Positions 27,316-35,988 of a stretch of DNA of 64,000 nucleotides are shown piece after piece. The notes beneath the pieces are model-generated. The model was not told the origin of the DNA. It was given only the letters and a program-made list of their open reading frames with translations, and ran no database searches. This stretch comes from Pseudorhodobacter turbinis (lineage in GTDB: Bacteria; Pseudomonadota; Alphaproteobacteria; Rhodobacterales; Rhodobacteraceae), in contig NZ_CP039964.1 in the NCBI RefSeq assembly GCF_005234135.1, positions 992,001-1,056,000 of the forward strand, read 5' to 3'. How positions within the stretch are numbered: position 1 is the first letter of the stretch; each line of letters begins with the position of its first letter. The translations under genes and the position numbers were made by a program.

Positions 27316-28227
27316 GTGGCAAAAAAACGCAGCTCACCGGATGAATACACACGCCCCCTGCGCCGGATTTTGGTGGGGTTGCTGGTGGTTGCGCTGGTGG
27401 CATTGTTCACGATCTGGCGCATCGACAGCCCGCGGGTTGAACGCTTTCGCACAGCACTGGTGGACCGGATGGTGCCCAGCTTTGAATGGGCTTTGGTGCC
27501 GGTGACCAAGACCTTTGATATGGTTGACAGTTTTCAATCCTACGCCAGCCTTTATGACCAGAACCAAGAGCTGCGCCGCGAATTGCAGCAGATGAAAGCG
27601 TGGAAAGAGGCCGCCTTGCAGCTGGAACAAAAAAACGCACGGCTGATGGACCTTAACCAAGTGCGCATGGACCCCAAGCTGACCCATGTTACCGGCGTTG
27701 TGATGGCCGATAGCGGCAGCCCGTTTCGCCAATCCGTGCTGCTGAATGTCGGCGCGCGTGACGGGGTGCAGGACGGCTGGGCAACGATGGATGGCATCGG
27801 GCTTGTCGGGCGGATTTCGGGCGTGGGGCAGCGCACCGCGCGGGTGATATTGCTGACCGACAGCAACAGCCGTATTCCCGTGACCGCGCAACCTTCGGGG
27901 CAACGGGGGCTTTTGTCAGGCGATAACACCGTGCGCCCGCCTTTGGAATTTGTGGAAAAACCTGATCTGGTGCGCCCCGGCGATCAGGTTGTCACCTCGG
28001 GCGACGGCGGCGTGTTTCCGGCGGGGCTGTTGGTGGGCAGCGTAGTGCAAGGGGCTGACCGTCGCTTGCGCGTGGCGCTTTCGGCGGATTATGAGCGGCT
28101 GGAGTTTCTGCGCGTCCTGCGCAGCCACCCGCAAGAGCGGATCACCGATCCCGGCAATCTGATCGCCATTCCCGTATCCGAGGCCCCTGAGGTGCAAACC
28201 GAAGCCCCCCCTGCAGTGGGGCAATAA
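27316..28227 (+). CDS. mreC: Rod-shape determining protein MreC
   Basis: 303 aa bitopic inner-membrane protein linking MreB to periplasmic wall synthases. Start is GTG 27316 (or TTG just before), with GAGG at 27307-27310. A membrane span lies at about residues 17-36, a coiled coil at about 65-110 (YDQNQELRRELQQMKAWKEA), and then the beta-rich MreC domain (VVMADSGSPFRQSVLLNVGA, RDGVQDGWA). The C terminus is proline-rich (PEVQTEAPPAVGQ). Confidence 0.94.
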   Translation: MAKKRSSPDEYTRPLRRILVGLLVVALVALFTIWRIDSPRVERFRTALVDRMVPSFEWALVPVTKTFDMVDSFQSYASLYDQNQELRRELQQMKAWKEAALQLEQKNARLMDLNQVRMDPKLTHVTGVVMADSGSPFRQSVLLNVGARDGVQDGWATMDGIGLVGRISGVGQRTARVILLTDSNSRIPVTAQPSGQRGLLSGDNTVRPPLEFVEKPDLVRPGDQVVTSGDGGVFPAGLLVGSVVQGADRRLRVALSADYERLEFLRVLRSHPQERITDPGNLIAIPVSEAPEVQTEAPPAVGQ

Positions 28228-28228
28228 A

Positions 28229-28768
28229 ATGCGCGAGAGCCAGAAGCACAACGTGTGGATCTATCGCGCTTGCTTTGTGCTGATCGCGCTGGCGCTGCTG
28301 TTTTTCCGGCTTTTGCCTTTGGGTAGCGTGGCGGGCAACTGGCCGGGGCCGGATTTGTTGCTTTGCCTGATGCTGGCATGGGTAACGCAACGCCCCGACC
28401 ATTTGCCCACCATCTTGATCGCGCTGGTGGTGCTGGCCGAGGATATGATCCTAATGCGCCCCCCCGGCCTGTGGACGGTATTGGTGGTTTTGGCGACCGA
28501 ATTTCTGCGCGCCCGCGCTGCCCTGACACGGGATCTGGGCTTTGTCGCGGAATGGTTACTGATCAGCCTTGTAATGATCGCGATGCTTTTGGCTTACCGC
28601 ACCGTGTTTGCCGTGGCCTTCATGACGCAGCCGGGATTCGGATTTGCCTTTGCGCAAACCGTCGGCTCTATTTTAATGTACCCTGTGGTCGTGTGGTTGT
28701 TGCGGGTGGTGATACACCTGCGCAAACCGCTGGCCGGAGAGGTCGATGCAAAGGGACGCCGGATATGA
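28229..28768 (+). CDS. mreD: Rod-shape determining protein MreD
   Basis: 179 aa integral inner-membrane protein with about five spans, weakly conserved in sequence as usual for MreD. It starts one base after the mreC stop and its end overlaps mrdA by 4 bases (ATGA). The operon position makes the assignment safe. Confidence 0.9.
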   Translation: MRESQKHNVWIYRACFVLIALALLFFRLLPLGSVAGNWPGPDLLLCLMLAWVTQRPDHLPTILIALVVLAEDMILMRPPGLWTVLVVLATEFLRARAALTRDLGFVAEWLLISLVMIAMLLAYRTVFAVAFMTQPGFGFAFAQTVGSILMYPVVVWLLRVVIHLRKPLAGEVDAKGRRI

Positions 28769-30705
28769 GACGCTCTGCCCGCGATACCGAAGAAAGTGCG
28801 CGCAAAATCACGCGCCGTGGCCTGTTTTTGGGCGGCTCTATGGTGGCGATTGTCGCCGTTTTGGGCGCACGGATGCGGCATATGCAGGTGGACCAAGCTG
28901 ATGAGTTCCGCCTGCTGGCCGAGGATAACCGTATCTCTATCCGGCTGATCCCGCCTGCGCGCGGGCTGATCCATGACCGCAACGGCAAGCTGATCGCCGG
29001 CAATGAGCAAAACTACCGCGTCGTGATCAGCCGCGATGATGCGGGTAATGTCGAAGATGTCCTGAACCGCCTGTCCGGCATCCTGCCCATCGCCCCCGAA
29101 GATTTTGAGCGCGCGTTGAAAGAGGCCCGCCGCCGCAGCCCCCTGCCCATTATCGTCGCCGACCGGCTAAAATGGGAAGACGTCTCCAAGGTGGCCATCA
29201 ACGCGCCTGCCCTGCCCGGCGTCACGCCCGAATTCGGCCTCAGCCGCATTTACCCGCGGGACACCGATTTCGCCCATGTTGTCGGCTATGTCGGCCCCGT
29301 CAGCGAAAATGATTTGGCCAAGCTGGAAGAACCGGACCCTTTGCTGCAAACTCCGAAATTCCAGATCGGCAAGATCGGTGTCGAAACCTGGATGGAGGAT
29401 AATCTGCGCGGCAAGGCCGGCAACCGCCGCGTCGAGGTAAATGCCGTGGGCCGCGTGATGCGAGAGCTTGGCCGCCAAGAAGGCGTTGCCGGATCTGATA
29501 TCCAGCTGACCATCAATGCCGATGTGCAAAACTATGTGCAGGCCCGCTTGGGCGACGAATCTGCGGCAGCCGTGGTGATGGATGTGCAAAACGGTGACCT
29601 TGTGGCGGTTGTCTCTTCGCCCTCGTTCAACCCGAACCTGTTTGTGCGCGGTATTTCGCATAATGATTACAATTCACTGACCGGAAATGATCACCGCCCC
29701 TTGGCGAATAAATCGGTTCAGGGCGCCTATCCCCCCGCATCAACCTTCAAGATGGTCACGGCCCTCGCAGCGCTGGAGGCAGGCACCGCCACCGCGGCCA
29801 CCACTGTCTATTGCCCCGGCCATTATGAGGTCGGGGGCCGCCGCTTTCACTGCTGGCGGCGCGGTGGCCACGGGCATGTAAACTTGGAGCAGGCGCTCAC
29901 GCAAAGCTGTGACGTCTATTTCTATGAAGTGGCGATGAAGGTCGGAATCGACAAGATGGCCGAAATGGGCCGCAAGCTGGGCCTTGGCATCCGCCATGAC
30001 ATTCCGATGTCGGCCATCACCGAAGGCTTGATGCCAAACAAGGCCTGGAAACGAGAGCGTTACGGCAAAGAGTGGGTGATCGGCGATACGGTCAACGCCT
30101 CTATCGGGCAGGGCTATGTGCTGACGTCGCCTTTGCAACTGGCAGTGATGACCGCACGGATCGCTACCGGAACCTCTGTCTCGCCGCGCCTGATCCAAAG
30201 CGTGGGGGGCCTTCCCGTGCCAAGCACCCCCGCCGAGAGCCTCGGGTTGAACCCGGCCTTTTTGGCGGCGGTCCAAAACGGGATGTATTTGGTGAGCAAC
30301 ACGCGGCGTGGTACGGCATATTCTTCACGCGTGGATGACAAGGCGCTTCGGATGGCCGGCAAAACCGGCACCAGCCAGGTCCGCAATATCAGTGTGGCAG
30401 AGCGTGCACGCGGCGTGATCAACAACGCTGACCTGCCGTGGGATCGCCGCGACCATGCGCTGTTTGTCGGCTTTGCCCCCTATGATGCGCCGCGCTATGC
30501 GGTCTCGGTGGTGGTTGAACATGGCGGCGGCGGTTCCAGTGTGGCGGCCCCGATCGGGCGTGACCTTCTGTTGCGCGCCCTAAGCGATGGCATCCCGCCG
30601 GCCTCGGCCTATCCCGCGTCACAGCGCAACCGCATTGATACGATGCACCGCAAGCTGTTGCTGCGCGATCCCGACGGCACCCTACCCGAAAGCAGCCGCG
30701 CATGA
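28765..30705 (+). CDS. mrdA: Penicillin-binding protein 2 (peptidoglycan transpeptidase)
   Basis: 646 aa class B PBP of the elongasome, which cross-links new wall with RodA. ATG 28765 overlaps the mreD stop; the frame is open much further upstream (to 28363) but that part is antisense-like sequence within mreD. One membrane span at about residues 19-36 (LFLGGSMVAIVAVLGARM). Active-site motifs: ASTFK (Ser-x-x-Lys), QSCDVYF (SxD) and KTGTSQ. End overlaps rodA by 4 bases. Confidence 0.95.
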   Translation: MRRSARDTEESARKITRRGLFLGGSMVAIVAVLGARMRHMQVDQADEFRLLAEDNRISIRLIPPARGLIHDRNGKLIAGNEQNYRVVISRDDAGNVEDVLNRLSGILPIAPEDFERALKEARRRSPLPIIVADRLKWEDVSKVAINAPALPGVTPEFGLSRIYPRDTDFAHVVGYVGPVSENDLAKLEEPDPLLQTPKFQIGKIGVETWMEDNLRGKAGNRRVEVNAVGRVMRELGRQEGVAGSDIQLTINADVQNYVQARLGDESAAAVVMDVQNGDLVAVVSSPSFNPNLFVRGISHNDYNSLTGNDHRPLANKSVQGAYPPASTFKMVTALAALEAGTATAATTVYCPGHYEVGGRRFHCWRRGGHGHVNLEQALTQSCDVYFYEVAMKVGIDKMAEMGRKLGLGIRHDIPMSAITEGLMPNKAWKRERYGKEWVIGDTVNASIGQGYVLTSPLQLAVMTARIATGTSVSPRLIQSVGGLPVPSTPAESLGLNPAFLAAVQNGMYLVSNTRRGTAYSSRVDDKALRMAGKTGTSQVRNISVAERARGVINNADLPWDRRDHALFVGFAPYDAPRYAVSVVVEHGGGGSSVAAPIGRDLLLRALSDGIPPASAYPASQRNRIDTMHRKLLLRDPDGTLPESSRA

Positions 30706-31841
30706 GCTTTCTCGAATACCAGTTAAAGACCGTCCCAACAGGCGCCTCCAAGATACTGCATGTGAACTGGGCGCTGGTGGTCTTGTTAATCGCCGTCGCC
30801 TCTGCCGGGTTCTTGATGCTTTATTCCGTCGCTGGCGGCCGGATGGAAGTCTGGGCAGAGCCGCAGATGAAACGCTTCGTTCTGGGGATGGCGGTGATGT
30901 TTGCCGTGGGCTTCGTGCCGATCTGGTTCTGGCGCAACATGGCGGGGCTGGCCTATGCGCTCTCGATTGTCTTGCTCTTGGCGGTGGAGTTTTTCGGCTC
31001 TGTCGGGATGGGGGCGCAGCGCTGGATCGAGCTGGGTCCACTGCGGTTGCAACCCTCGGAACTGGCCAAAGTGACCTTGGTGATGTTGCTTGCAGCCTAT
31101 TACGACTGGCTCGATATCCGCAAAACCTCACGCCCGATTTGGGTGCTGATCCCCGTGGCGCTTATTATACTGCCGACGGTTCTGGTCTTGGGGCAGCCCG
31201 ATCTTGGCACGGCGCTTTTGCTAATGACCGGCGGCGCGGTGGTGATGTTTTGCGCCGGTGTCAGCCTTTATTACTTCGGCGCAGTTGCAAGCTTGCTTGG
31301 CGGGGCAATCGCTGCGGTTTTCTATTCGCGGGGGACGGAATGGCAATTGCTGAAGAATTACCAATATCGGCGGATCGACACCTTCCTTGACCCGTCAAGC
31401 GACCCCTTGGGCGCGGGATATCACATCACCCAAGCCAAGATTGCGCTGGGATCGGGCGGTTGGGCCGGTCGCGGCTTTATGCAAGGCACACAAAGCCGGT
31501 TGAACTTCCTGCCCGAAAAGCACACCGATTTCATCTTTACCACCTTGGCCGAGGAATTCGGCTTTGTCGGCGCGTTTTCCCTGCTGGTCCTTTATACGCT
31601 GGTGCTGGCATTTTGTATTTCCAGTGCGCTGCAAAACAAGGACCGTTTCGCCAGTCTGGTCACGCTTGGCATCGCCGCGACCTTCTTTTTCTACTTTTCT
31701 GTCAATATGTTGATGGTGATGGGGCTGGCACCTGTTGTGGGTGTGCCTTTGCCGCTTGTATCTTATGGCGGATCGTCGATGCTGGTGCTGCTGGCCGCCT
31801 TCGGGCTGGTGCAAAGCGCGCATATTCATCGCCCCCGTTAA
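30702..31841 (+). CDS. rodA: Peptidoglycan glycosyltransferase RodA (SEDS family)
   Basis: 379 aa polytopic membrane enzyme, about ten spans, that polymerises lipid II during elongation and works with PBP2. Family landmarks: GAQRWIELGPLRLQPSELAK, LVLGQPDLGTALLL, GRGFMQGTQSRLNFLPEKHTDF (in part) and VPLPLVSYGGSSML. Translationally coupled to mrdA. Last gene of the rod operon; ghrA follows after 18 bases and may be read through. Confidence 0.95.
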   Translation: MSFLEYQLKTVPTGASKILHVNWALVVLLIAVASAGFLMLYSVAGGRMEVWAEPQMKRFVLGMAVMFAVGFVPIWFWRNMAGLAYALSIVLLLAVEFFGSVGMGAQRWIELGPLRLQPSELAKVTLVMLLAAYYDWLDIRKTSRPIWVLIPVALIILPTVLVLGQPDLGTALLLMTGGAVVMFCAGVSLYYFGAVASLLGGAIAAVFYSRGTEWQLLKNYQYRRIDTFLDPSSDPLGAGYHITQAKIALGSGGWAGRGFMQGTQSRLNFLPEKHTDFIFTTLAEEFGFVGAFSLLVLYTLVLAFCISSALQNKDRFASLVTLGIAATFFFYFSVNMLMVMGLAPVVGVPLPLVSYGGSSMLVLLAAFGLVQSAHIHRPR

Positions 31842-31859
31842 CCTCGCAAAGGAACTTCT

Positions 31860-32792
31860 ATGACCACCATCTATTTTGCCGCAGGTGCGCCGCGTTGGAC
31901 ACGTTTTGAGGCCCCCTTGCGCAGCGCCCTGCAAGATGCCGGGATCGAGGCCGATCTGTCACCCCAATGCGCCGATCCTTCGCTGGTGGATTACATCATC
32001 TACGCCCCCGATAGCGAGGTTCAGGATTTCACCCCCTTCACCCGCTGCAAGGCTGTCTTGAACCTTTGGGCAGGCGTGGAAAGGATCGTTGGCAACCCCA
32101 CCCTGACCCAGCCGCTGTGCCGAATGGTGGACCCTTCCCTGACGGCAGGAATGGAGGAATGGGTGCTGGGCCATGCCCTGCGCCACCATCTGGGGATGGA
32201 CCGGCACATCCAGAACCCGGACCGCGCCTGGGATCCGACCCCCCCTCCGCTGGCGGCAGAGCGTCCCGTGACCATTCTGGGCCTTGGTGCTTTGGGACAG
32301 GCCTGCGCGCGGGCCCTTCAAGGCGTGGGTTTCCCCGTCAAGGGCTGGAGCAGAACCCAAAAGGACCTGCCCGACATTGCCAGCCACCACGGCGACGAAG
32401 GCTTGAAAGCTGCACTGACAGGGGCAGAGATTGTGGTGCTCCTGCTGCCCAAAACGGCCGCCACCGAGAATATTCTCAACGCTGAAACGCTGGCGCTTCT
32501 TGCCCCCGGCGCCGCCCTCCTCAACCCCGGTCGCGGACATCTGATCGATGATACAGCCCTCTTGGCGGCATTGGACAGCGGCACGGTCGGCCATGCGACG
32601 CTGGATGTGTTTCGGGTCGAACCCCTCCCGCAAGATCACCCCTTCTGGGCCCACCCCCAAGTCACCGTCACCCCCCATATCGCCGCAGAGACCCGCCCAA
32701 AATCCGCAGCAAAAGTGGTTGTGGAAAACATCCGCCGCGGCCAAGCGGGAATGCCCTTCCTGCATCTGGTGGACCCGACCCACGGCTATTAA
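31860..32792 (+). CDS. ghrA: Glyoxylate/hydroxypyruvate reductase A
   Basis: 310 aa NAD(P)H-dependent D-2-hydroxyacid dehydrogenase of the GhrA branch, reducing glyoxylate to glycolate and hydroxypyruvate to glycerate. Rossmann loop ILGLGALGQACARAL, active-site Arg in NPGRGHLIDD, and the catalytic His in VTPHIAAETRP. AAAGGA lies about six bases before ATG. The substrate is inferred from family. Glycolate oxidase genes about 6-10 kb downstream fit a glycolate/glyoxylate theme. Confidence 0.88.
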   Translation: MTTIYFAAGAPRWTRFEAPLRSALQDAGIEADLSPQCADPSLVDYIIYAPDSEVQDFTPFTRCKAVLNLWAGVERIVGNPTLTQPLCRMVDPSLTAGMEEWVLGHALRHHLGMDRHIQNPDRAWDPTPPPLAAERPVTILGLGALGQACARALQGVGFPVKGWSRTQKDLPDIASHHGDEGLKAALTGAEIVVLLLPKTAATENILNAETLALLAPGAALLNPGRGHLIDDTALLAALDSGTVGHATLDVFRVEPLPQDHPFWAHPQVTVTPHIAAETRPKSAAKVVVENIRRGQAGMPFLHLVDPTHGY

Positions 32793-32883
32793 AGGCGATG
32801 CGATTCGAGTTAATGTATTTGTTTAAAAACTAATGGCAAGATCTTGTTAAATAATCAAAATAAATCCATCAAACCACACTAAG

Positions 32884-32957
32884 GCGTGCGAAATGCTTGA
32901 CATCTTCAAAAAACTGGCCTCGATGGGTACAAGCGCGCCCATCGAGGCACCGCACGC
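32884..32957 (+). other. Nested inverted repeats (structured RNA element) before the DadA-like gene
   Basis: Inner arms GCCTCGATGGG (32917-32927) and CCCATCGAGGC (32938-32948) pair perfectly over 11 bp with a 10-base loop. Outer arms GCGTGCG (32884-32890) and CGCACGC (32951-32957) pair over 7 bp. The start codon of a micro-ORF sits in the unpaired left segment. No U tract follows, so it is not a standard terminator. It ends 12 bases before the start codon of the next gene and could control its translation. Confidence 0.6.
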
Positions 32958-32982
32958 TTGGGGGCCCTATGCAGAATACTGA
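32893..32982 (+). CDS. Candidate 29-residue protein upstream of and overlapping the DadA-like gene
   Basis: ATG 32893 has AAGG eight bases upstream, a good ribosome binding site. The peptide begins MLDIFKKLASMG and ends IEAPHAWGPYAEY, with an aromatic C terminus that does not look random. Its stop lies 14 bases inside the next gene, so the two would be translationally coupled. It could be a small protein, a regulatory leader peptide, or a chance frame in a structured RNA. I do not recognise it. The 100 bases upstream are markedly AT-rich compared with the rest of the window. Confidence 0.45.
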   Translation: MLDIFKKLASMGTSAPIEAPHAWGPYAEY

Positions 32983-34204
32983 AATCGCCATTGTCGGGGC
33001 GGGCGTCATCGGCCTTGCCATTGCCCATCGCCTTGCCCAAGACGGGCATGAAGTTGTGGTGATCGACCCCGCCGCGCCCGGCTCCGGGGCCTCTTATGGC
33101 AATGCCGGAACGATTGCCGATTACGCGATCCAGCCGGTTGGCACGCCCGATGTGCTGCGCTCGCTACCCTCGTTGTTGTTTGATCGCAACTCGCCGCTAT
33201 CCATCCGCCATGCCGCCCTGCCCAGCCTCGCGCCGTGGCTCTTGCGGTTTGCCCGCCAATCCCTGCCTGCCGCTGCGAAGCGCAATGCAACCGCGATCGC
33301 TGCGCTGATGGCAAAGGCCCTGCCGCAGTGGGATGCCCTCTCGGCGCAAATCGGCGGTGAAGATCTGATGCAACGCCGCGGCTGCCTTTACATCTACGAA
33401 ACCAAATCCGGCTTTCAGGGCGCGCAAAACGATCTGGCCTTTCGCAAGACATTGGGCGTGTCGGTTGAAATGCTCAGCCCCGAGGAATTATCGGTGATGG
33501 AGCCGGGCTTGCCCATGATGCCCGGCGGTGCTGCCTATTTCCCTAATGCGGTATTTATGGCCGATCCGGGTGAAATGGTCCAACGCCTGTACCGCGCCGC
33601 GAAATCCGTCGGGGTGACCTTCCTATCGGCGCGGGCAGATGCGCTCAAACGCGAAAACGGCGGCGTTCAAATCACCGGGCCGGGGCTAGCCCTACAGGCC
33701 CGGCGCGTCGTGATCGCTGCGGGCGCACATTCCCGCGCCTTGGCCCGCGCCGCTGGCGATCAGGTGCCGCTGGATACCGAGCGTGGCTACCATGTCGAAT
33801 GGGACATGGCACAACCCCGCCTGTCGCGCCCAAGCTGCCCGGCCTCTCGCGGGTTCTACCTTTGCCCGATGTCCGGTCGTTTGCGCGTCACCGGCACGGT
33901 AGAGCTGGGCGGCCTGACCGCCCCGCCATCCCCCCACCGGATCGCAAAACTGGTTGAGGGCGCGCGCGCCTTCTTTCCCGACCTCGGGCCGCCGGACAGG
34001 GAATGGATGGGGTTTCGCCCCTCCATGCCCGACAGCCTGCCCGTGATCGGCCCAAGCCGCAGCGGGCCAGAGATCATCCACGCCTACGGCCACGGCCATG
34101 TCGGCCTGACACTGGCCCCCGGCACAGCAGAGCTTGTCGCGGATCTGATCGCCGGACGCACGCCCGGCCCCGAGATTGCCGCCTGCCTACCAACCCGATT
34201 CTAA
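32969..34204 (+). CDS. FAD-dependent amino acid oxidase/dehydrogenase (DadA-like)
   Basis: 411 aa DAO-family flavoprotein. The N terminus EIAIVGAGVIGLAIAHRLAQ is a Rossmann FAD loop, followed by EVVVIDP. The C-terminal FRPSMPDSLPVIGPS and YGHGHVGLTLAPGTAELVADL are typical of D-amino acid dehydrogenase DadA and relatives. Substrate (D-amino acid, hydroxyproline, sarcosine) cannot be fixed by eye. ATG 32969 is preceded by GGGGG; a longer frame from 32897 exists but overlaps the structured micro-ORF. Confidence 0.85.
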   Translation: MQNTEIAIVGAGVIGLAIAHRLAQDGHEVVVIDPAAPGSGASYGNAGTIADYAIQPVGTPDVLRSLPSLLFDRNSPLSIRHAALPSLAPWLLRFARQSLPAAAKRNATAIAALMAKALPQWDALSAQIGGEDLMQRRGCLYIYETKSGFQGAQNDLAFRKTLGVSVEMLSPEELSVMEPGLPMMPGGAAYFPNAVFMADPGEMVQRLYRAAKSVGVTFLSARADALKRENGGVQITGPGLALQARRVVIAAGAHSRALARAAGDQVPLDTERGYHVEWDMAQPRLSRPSCPASRGFYLCPMSGRLRVTGTVELGGLTAPPSPHRIAKLVEGARAFFPDLGPPDREWMGFRPSMPDSLPVIGPSRSGPEIIHAYGHGHVGLTLAPGTAELVADLIAGRTPGPEIAACLPTRF

Positions 34205-34237
34205 CCCAAAACGGCCCGCCATCAGCCAAAGCGCCCA

Positions 34238-34270
34238 CCGCGAAACAGCCCGTTAGGGCGTATTTCGCGG
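34238..34270. terminator. Nested hairpin between convergent genes
   Basis: CCGCGAAA (34238-34245) pairs with TTTCGCGG (34263-34270), and inside it GCCC pairs with GGGC around gtta. It lies in the 119-base gap between the DadA-like gene and the convergent hydroxyacid dehydrogenase. No long U tract is present. Confidence 0.5.
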
Positions 34271-34323
34271 CCCGGCCCAACATTGAGGCGACGCGGCAGC
34301 GTCAACGAATGGCGGGAGATCCC

Positions 34324-35310
34324 CTATAGCATTCCGGGCACGACCTGATCCGGTGGGCGGTGCCCATCGGCAAAGGTCTTGATGTTGATGATAACTTTCT
34401 CGCCCATCTCGGCGCGGCCCTCAACCGTGGCCGACCCCATATGCGGCAGCATCACCACATTGGTCAGCTCTCGCAGGCGGGGGTTAATCTCATGCCCATG
34501 CTCGAACACATCAAGGCCCGCGCCGGCAATCTCACCCGCACGAAGGCCGCGCGTCAGCGCATTTTCGTCAATCACCTCCCCGCGTGAGGTGTTTACGATC
34601 ACCGCGGTAGGTTTCAGCAGTTTCAAACGCCGCGCATTCATCAAATGAAAGGTCGAGGGCGTATGCGGGCAGTTAATAGAAATAATATCCATCCGGCTGA
34701 CCATCTGGTCCAGGCTTTCCCAATAGGTCGCATCCAGATCAGCCTCGATCTCGGGGCGCAGGCGTTTGCGGTTGTGATAATGGATCTGCATACCAAAGGC
34801 CGAAGCACGCCGTGCAACCGCCTGCCCGATCCGCCCCATCCCCAAAATCCCGAGGCGCCGCCCGCCAATACGCCCGCCCAGATGCGCCATCGGGGACCAG
34901 CCCTCCCACCGACCGGCCTGCATTTCGGCCAGGCCTTCGGGGATCTTACGGGTCACGGACAGAATAAGCGCCAGTGTCATATCGGCGGTATCATCGGTGA
35001 CAACACCCGGGGTGTTGGAAACCAAAATCCCGCGCTGACGGGCGCTGGTCACATCGATATGGTCAATCCCCGCACCGTAATTTGCGATCAGCTTCAGCTT
35101 CTCACCGGCTTGCGCCAACAGGTTGGCGTCGATCTGATCCGTCACACAGGGCACAAGCACATCGGCACGCCGCATTGCAGCCCCCAACTCCTCGCGGGTC
35201 ATCCGGGTATCGGGATCACGCAGTTCCACATCAAAGAGCTCCTTCATACGGGTCTCGACCGTTTCCGGCAAACGACGTGTTACAACGACACTCAAGCGTG
35301 GTGCAGTCAT
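34324..35310 (-). CDS. D-2-hydroxyacid dehydrogenase (glyoxylate/hydroxypyruvate reductase type)
   Basis: 328 aa NAD(P)-dependent reductase. ATG 35310 (MTAPRLSVVVTRRLPETVE) has GGGG upstream; a frame from 35505 adds 65 unlikely residues. Rossmann loop LGILGMGRIGQAVARRA, Arg in VNTSRGEVIDENAL, and catalytic Glu/His region with MLPHMGSATVEGR. This resembles GhrB/GyaR glyoxylate reductases, distinct from the GhrA type at 31860. Divergent from the SH3 protein gene. Confidence 0.88.
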   Translation of the reverse strand: MTAPRLSVVVTRRLPETVETRMKELFDVELRDPDTRMTREELGAAMRRADVLVPCVTDQIDANLLAQAGEKLKLIANYGAGIDHIDVTSARQRGILVSNTPGVVTDDTADMTLALILSVTRKIPEGLAEMQAGRWEGWSPMAHLGGRIGGRRLGILGMGRIGQAVARRASAFGMQIHYHNRKRLRPEIEADLDATYWESLDQMVSRMDIISINCPHTPSTFHLMNARRLKLLKPTAVIVNTSRGEVIDENALTRGLRAGEIAGAGLDVFEHGHEINPRLRELTNVVMLPHMGSATVEGRAEMGEKVIINIKTFADGHRPPDQVVPGML

Positions 35311-35434
35311 GAAAAACCCCCGATTCACTTTCAAATCATCTCTGTTCCTGTCAAAGTGACGCCAAGCGGGGCGAGGCACAAGCCCCCGATCGGCAACTTG
35401 AGGCAACAAAGACAGCGACGGGCAAGACAGGCGG

Positions 35435-35947
35435 ATGAAAATGCGGGTTATAGCTAGAATTTTGGCAACAGCTTTGGGCATTGCCCTTATGGCGCCTGTG
35501 GGCATTGCACAGGAACAAGGGCGCGGTGCGGTGACAAATCTGCCGCTGCCGCGCTATGTCTCTCTTAAAACCAACGAGGGGAATGCGCGGCGCGGCCCCG
35601 GATTGACTCATCGGATCGATTGGGTGTTCAGCCGGGCCGGCATGCCGCTGCGAGTTACGGCGGAATACGAAAACTGGCGTCGGGTCGAGGATGCAGAGGG
35701 CGTCGGTGGCTGGGTACACTATGCCTTGATCTCTGGCACCCGCACGGCGTTGATCACAGAGCCGCTGCTGGACTTGCGCGCCACCCCTCGCCTAGATGCT
35801 ACCGTGGTGCTACGCGCCGAGGCAGGCGTGATTGCGCGCTTGCAGGAATGTCGTCCGGACTGGTGCCGCCTAAGCATTGATGGCACGTCCGGCTGGGCAA
35901 TGAAAACCGCCCTTTGGGGGGTAGACCCTGCCGAGAGCTTTGATTAA
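35435..35947 (+). CDS. Secreted protein with two SH3-like domains
   Basis: 170 aa. Signal peptide about residues 1-26 (IARILATALGIALMAPVGIAQ). Two bacterial SH3-like repeats follow: YVSLKTNEGNARRGPGLTHR with WRRVEDAEGVGGWVHYALI, and LLDLRATPRLDATVV with CRLSIDGTSGWAMKTALWG. Such domains bind peptidoglycan or proteins in the envelope. Followed by a metal exporter gene 41 bases later on the same strand. Confidence 0.85.
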   Translation: MKMRVIARILATALGIALMAPVGIAQEQGRGAVTNLPLPRYVSLKTNEGNARRGPGLTHRIDWVFSRAGMPLRVTAEYENWRRVEDAEGVGGWVHYALISGTRTALITEPLLDLRATPRLDATVVLRAEAGVIARLQECRPDWCRLSIDGTSGWAMKTALWGVDPAESFD

Positions 35948-35988
35948 GCGGCCATTAGGCTAGCCCCACGCAAAGGGAAGACGCGAAG

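Noticed and set aside
28363..28764. Upstream extension of mrdA by 134 codons
   Set aside because: It runs through mreD in another frame; the ATG overlapping the mreD stop is the family start.
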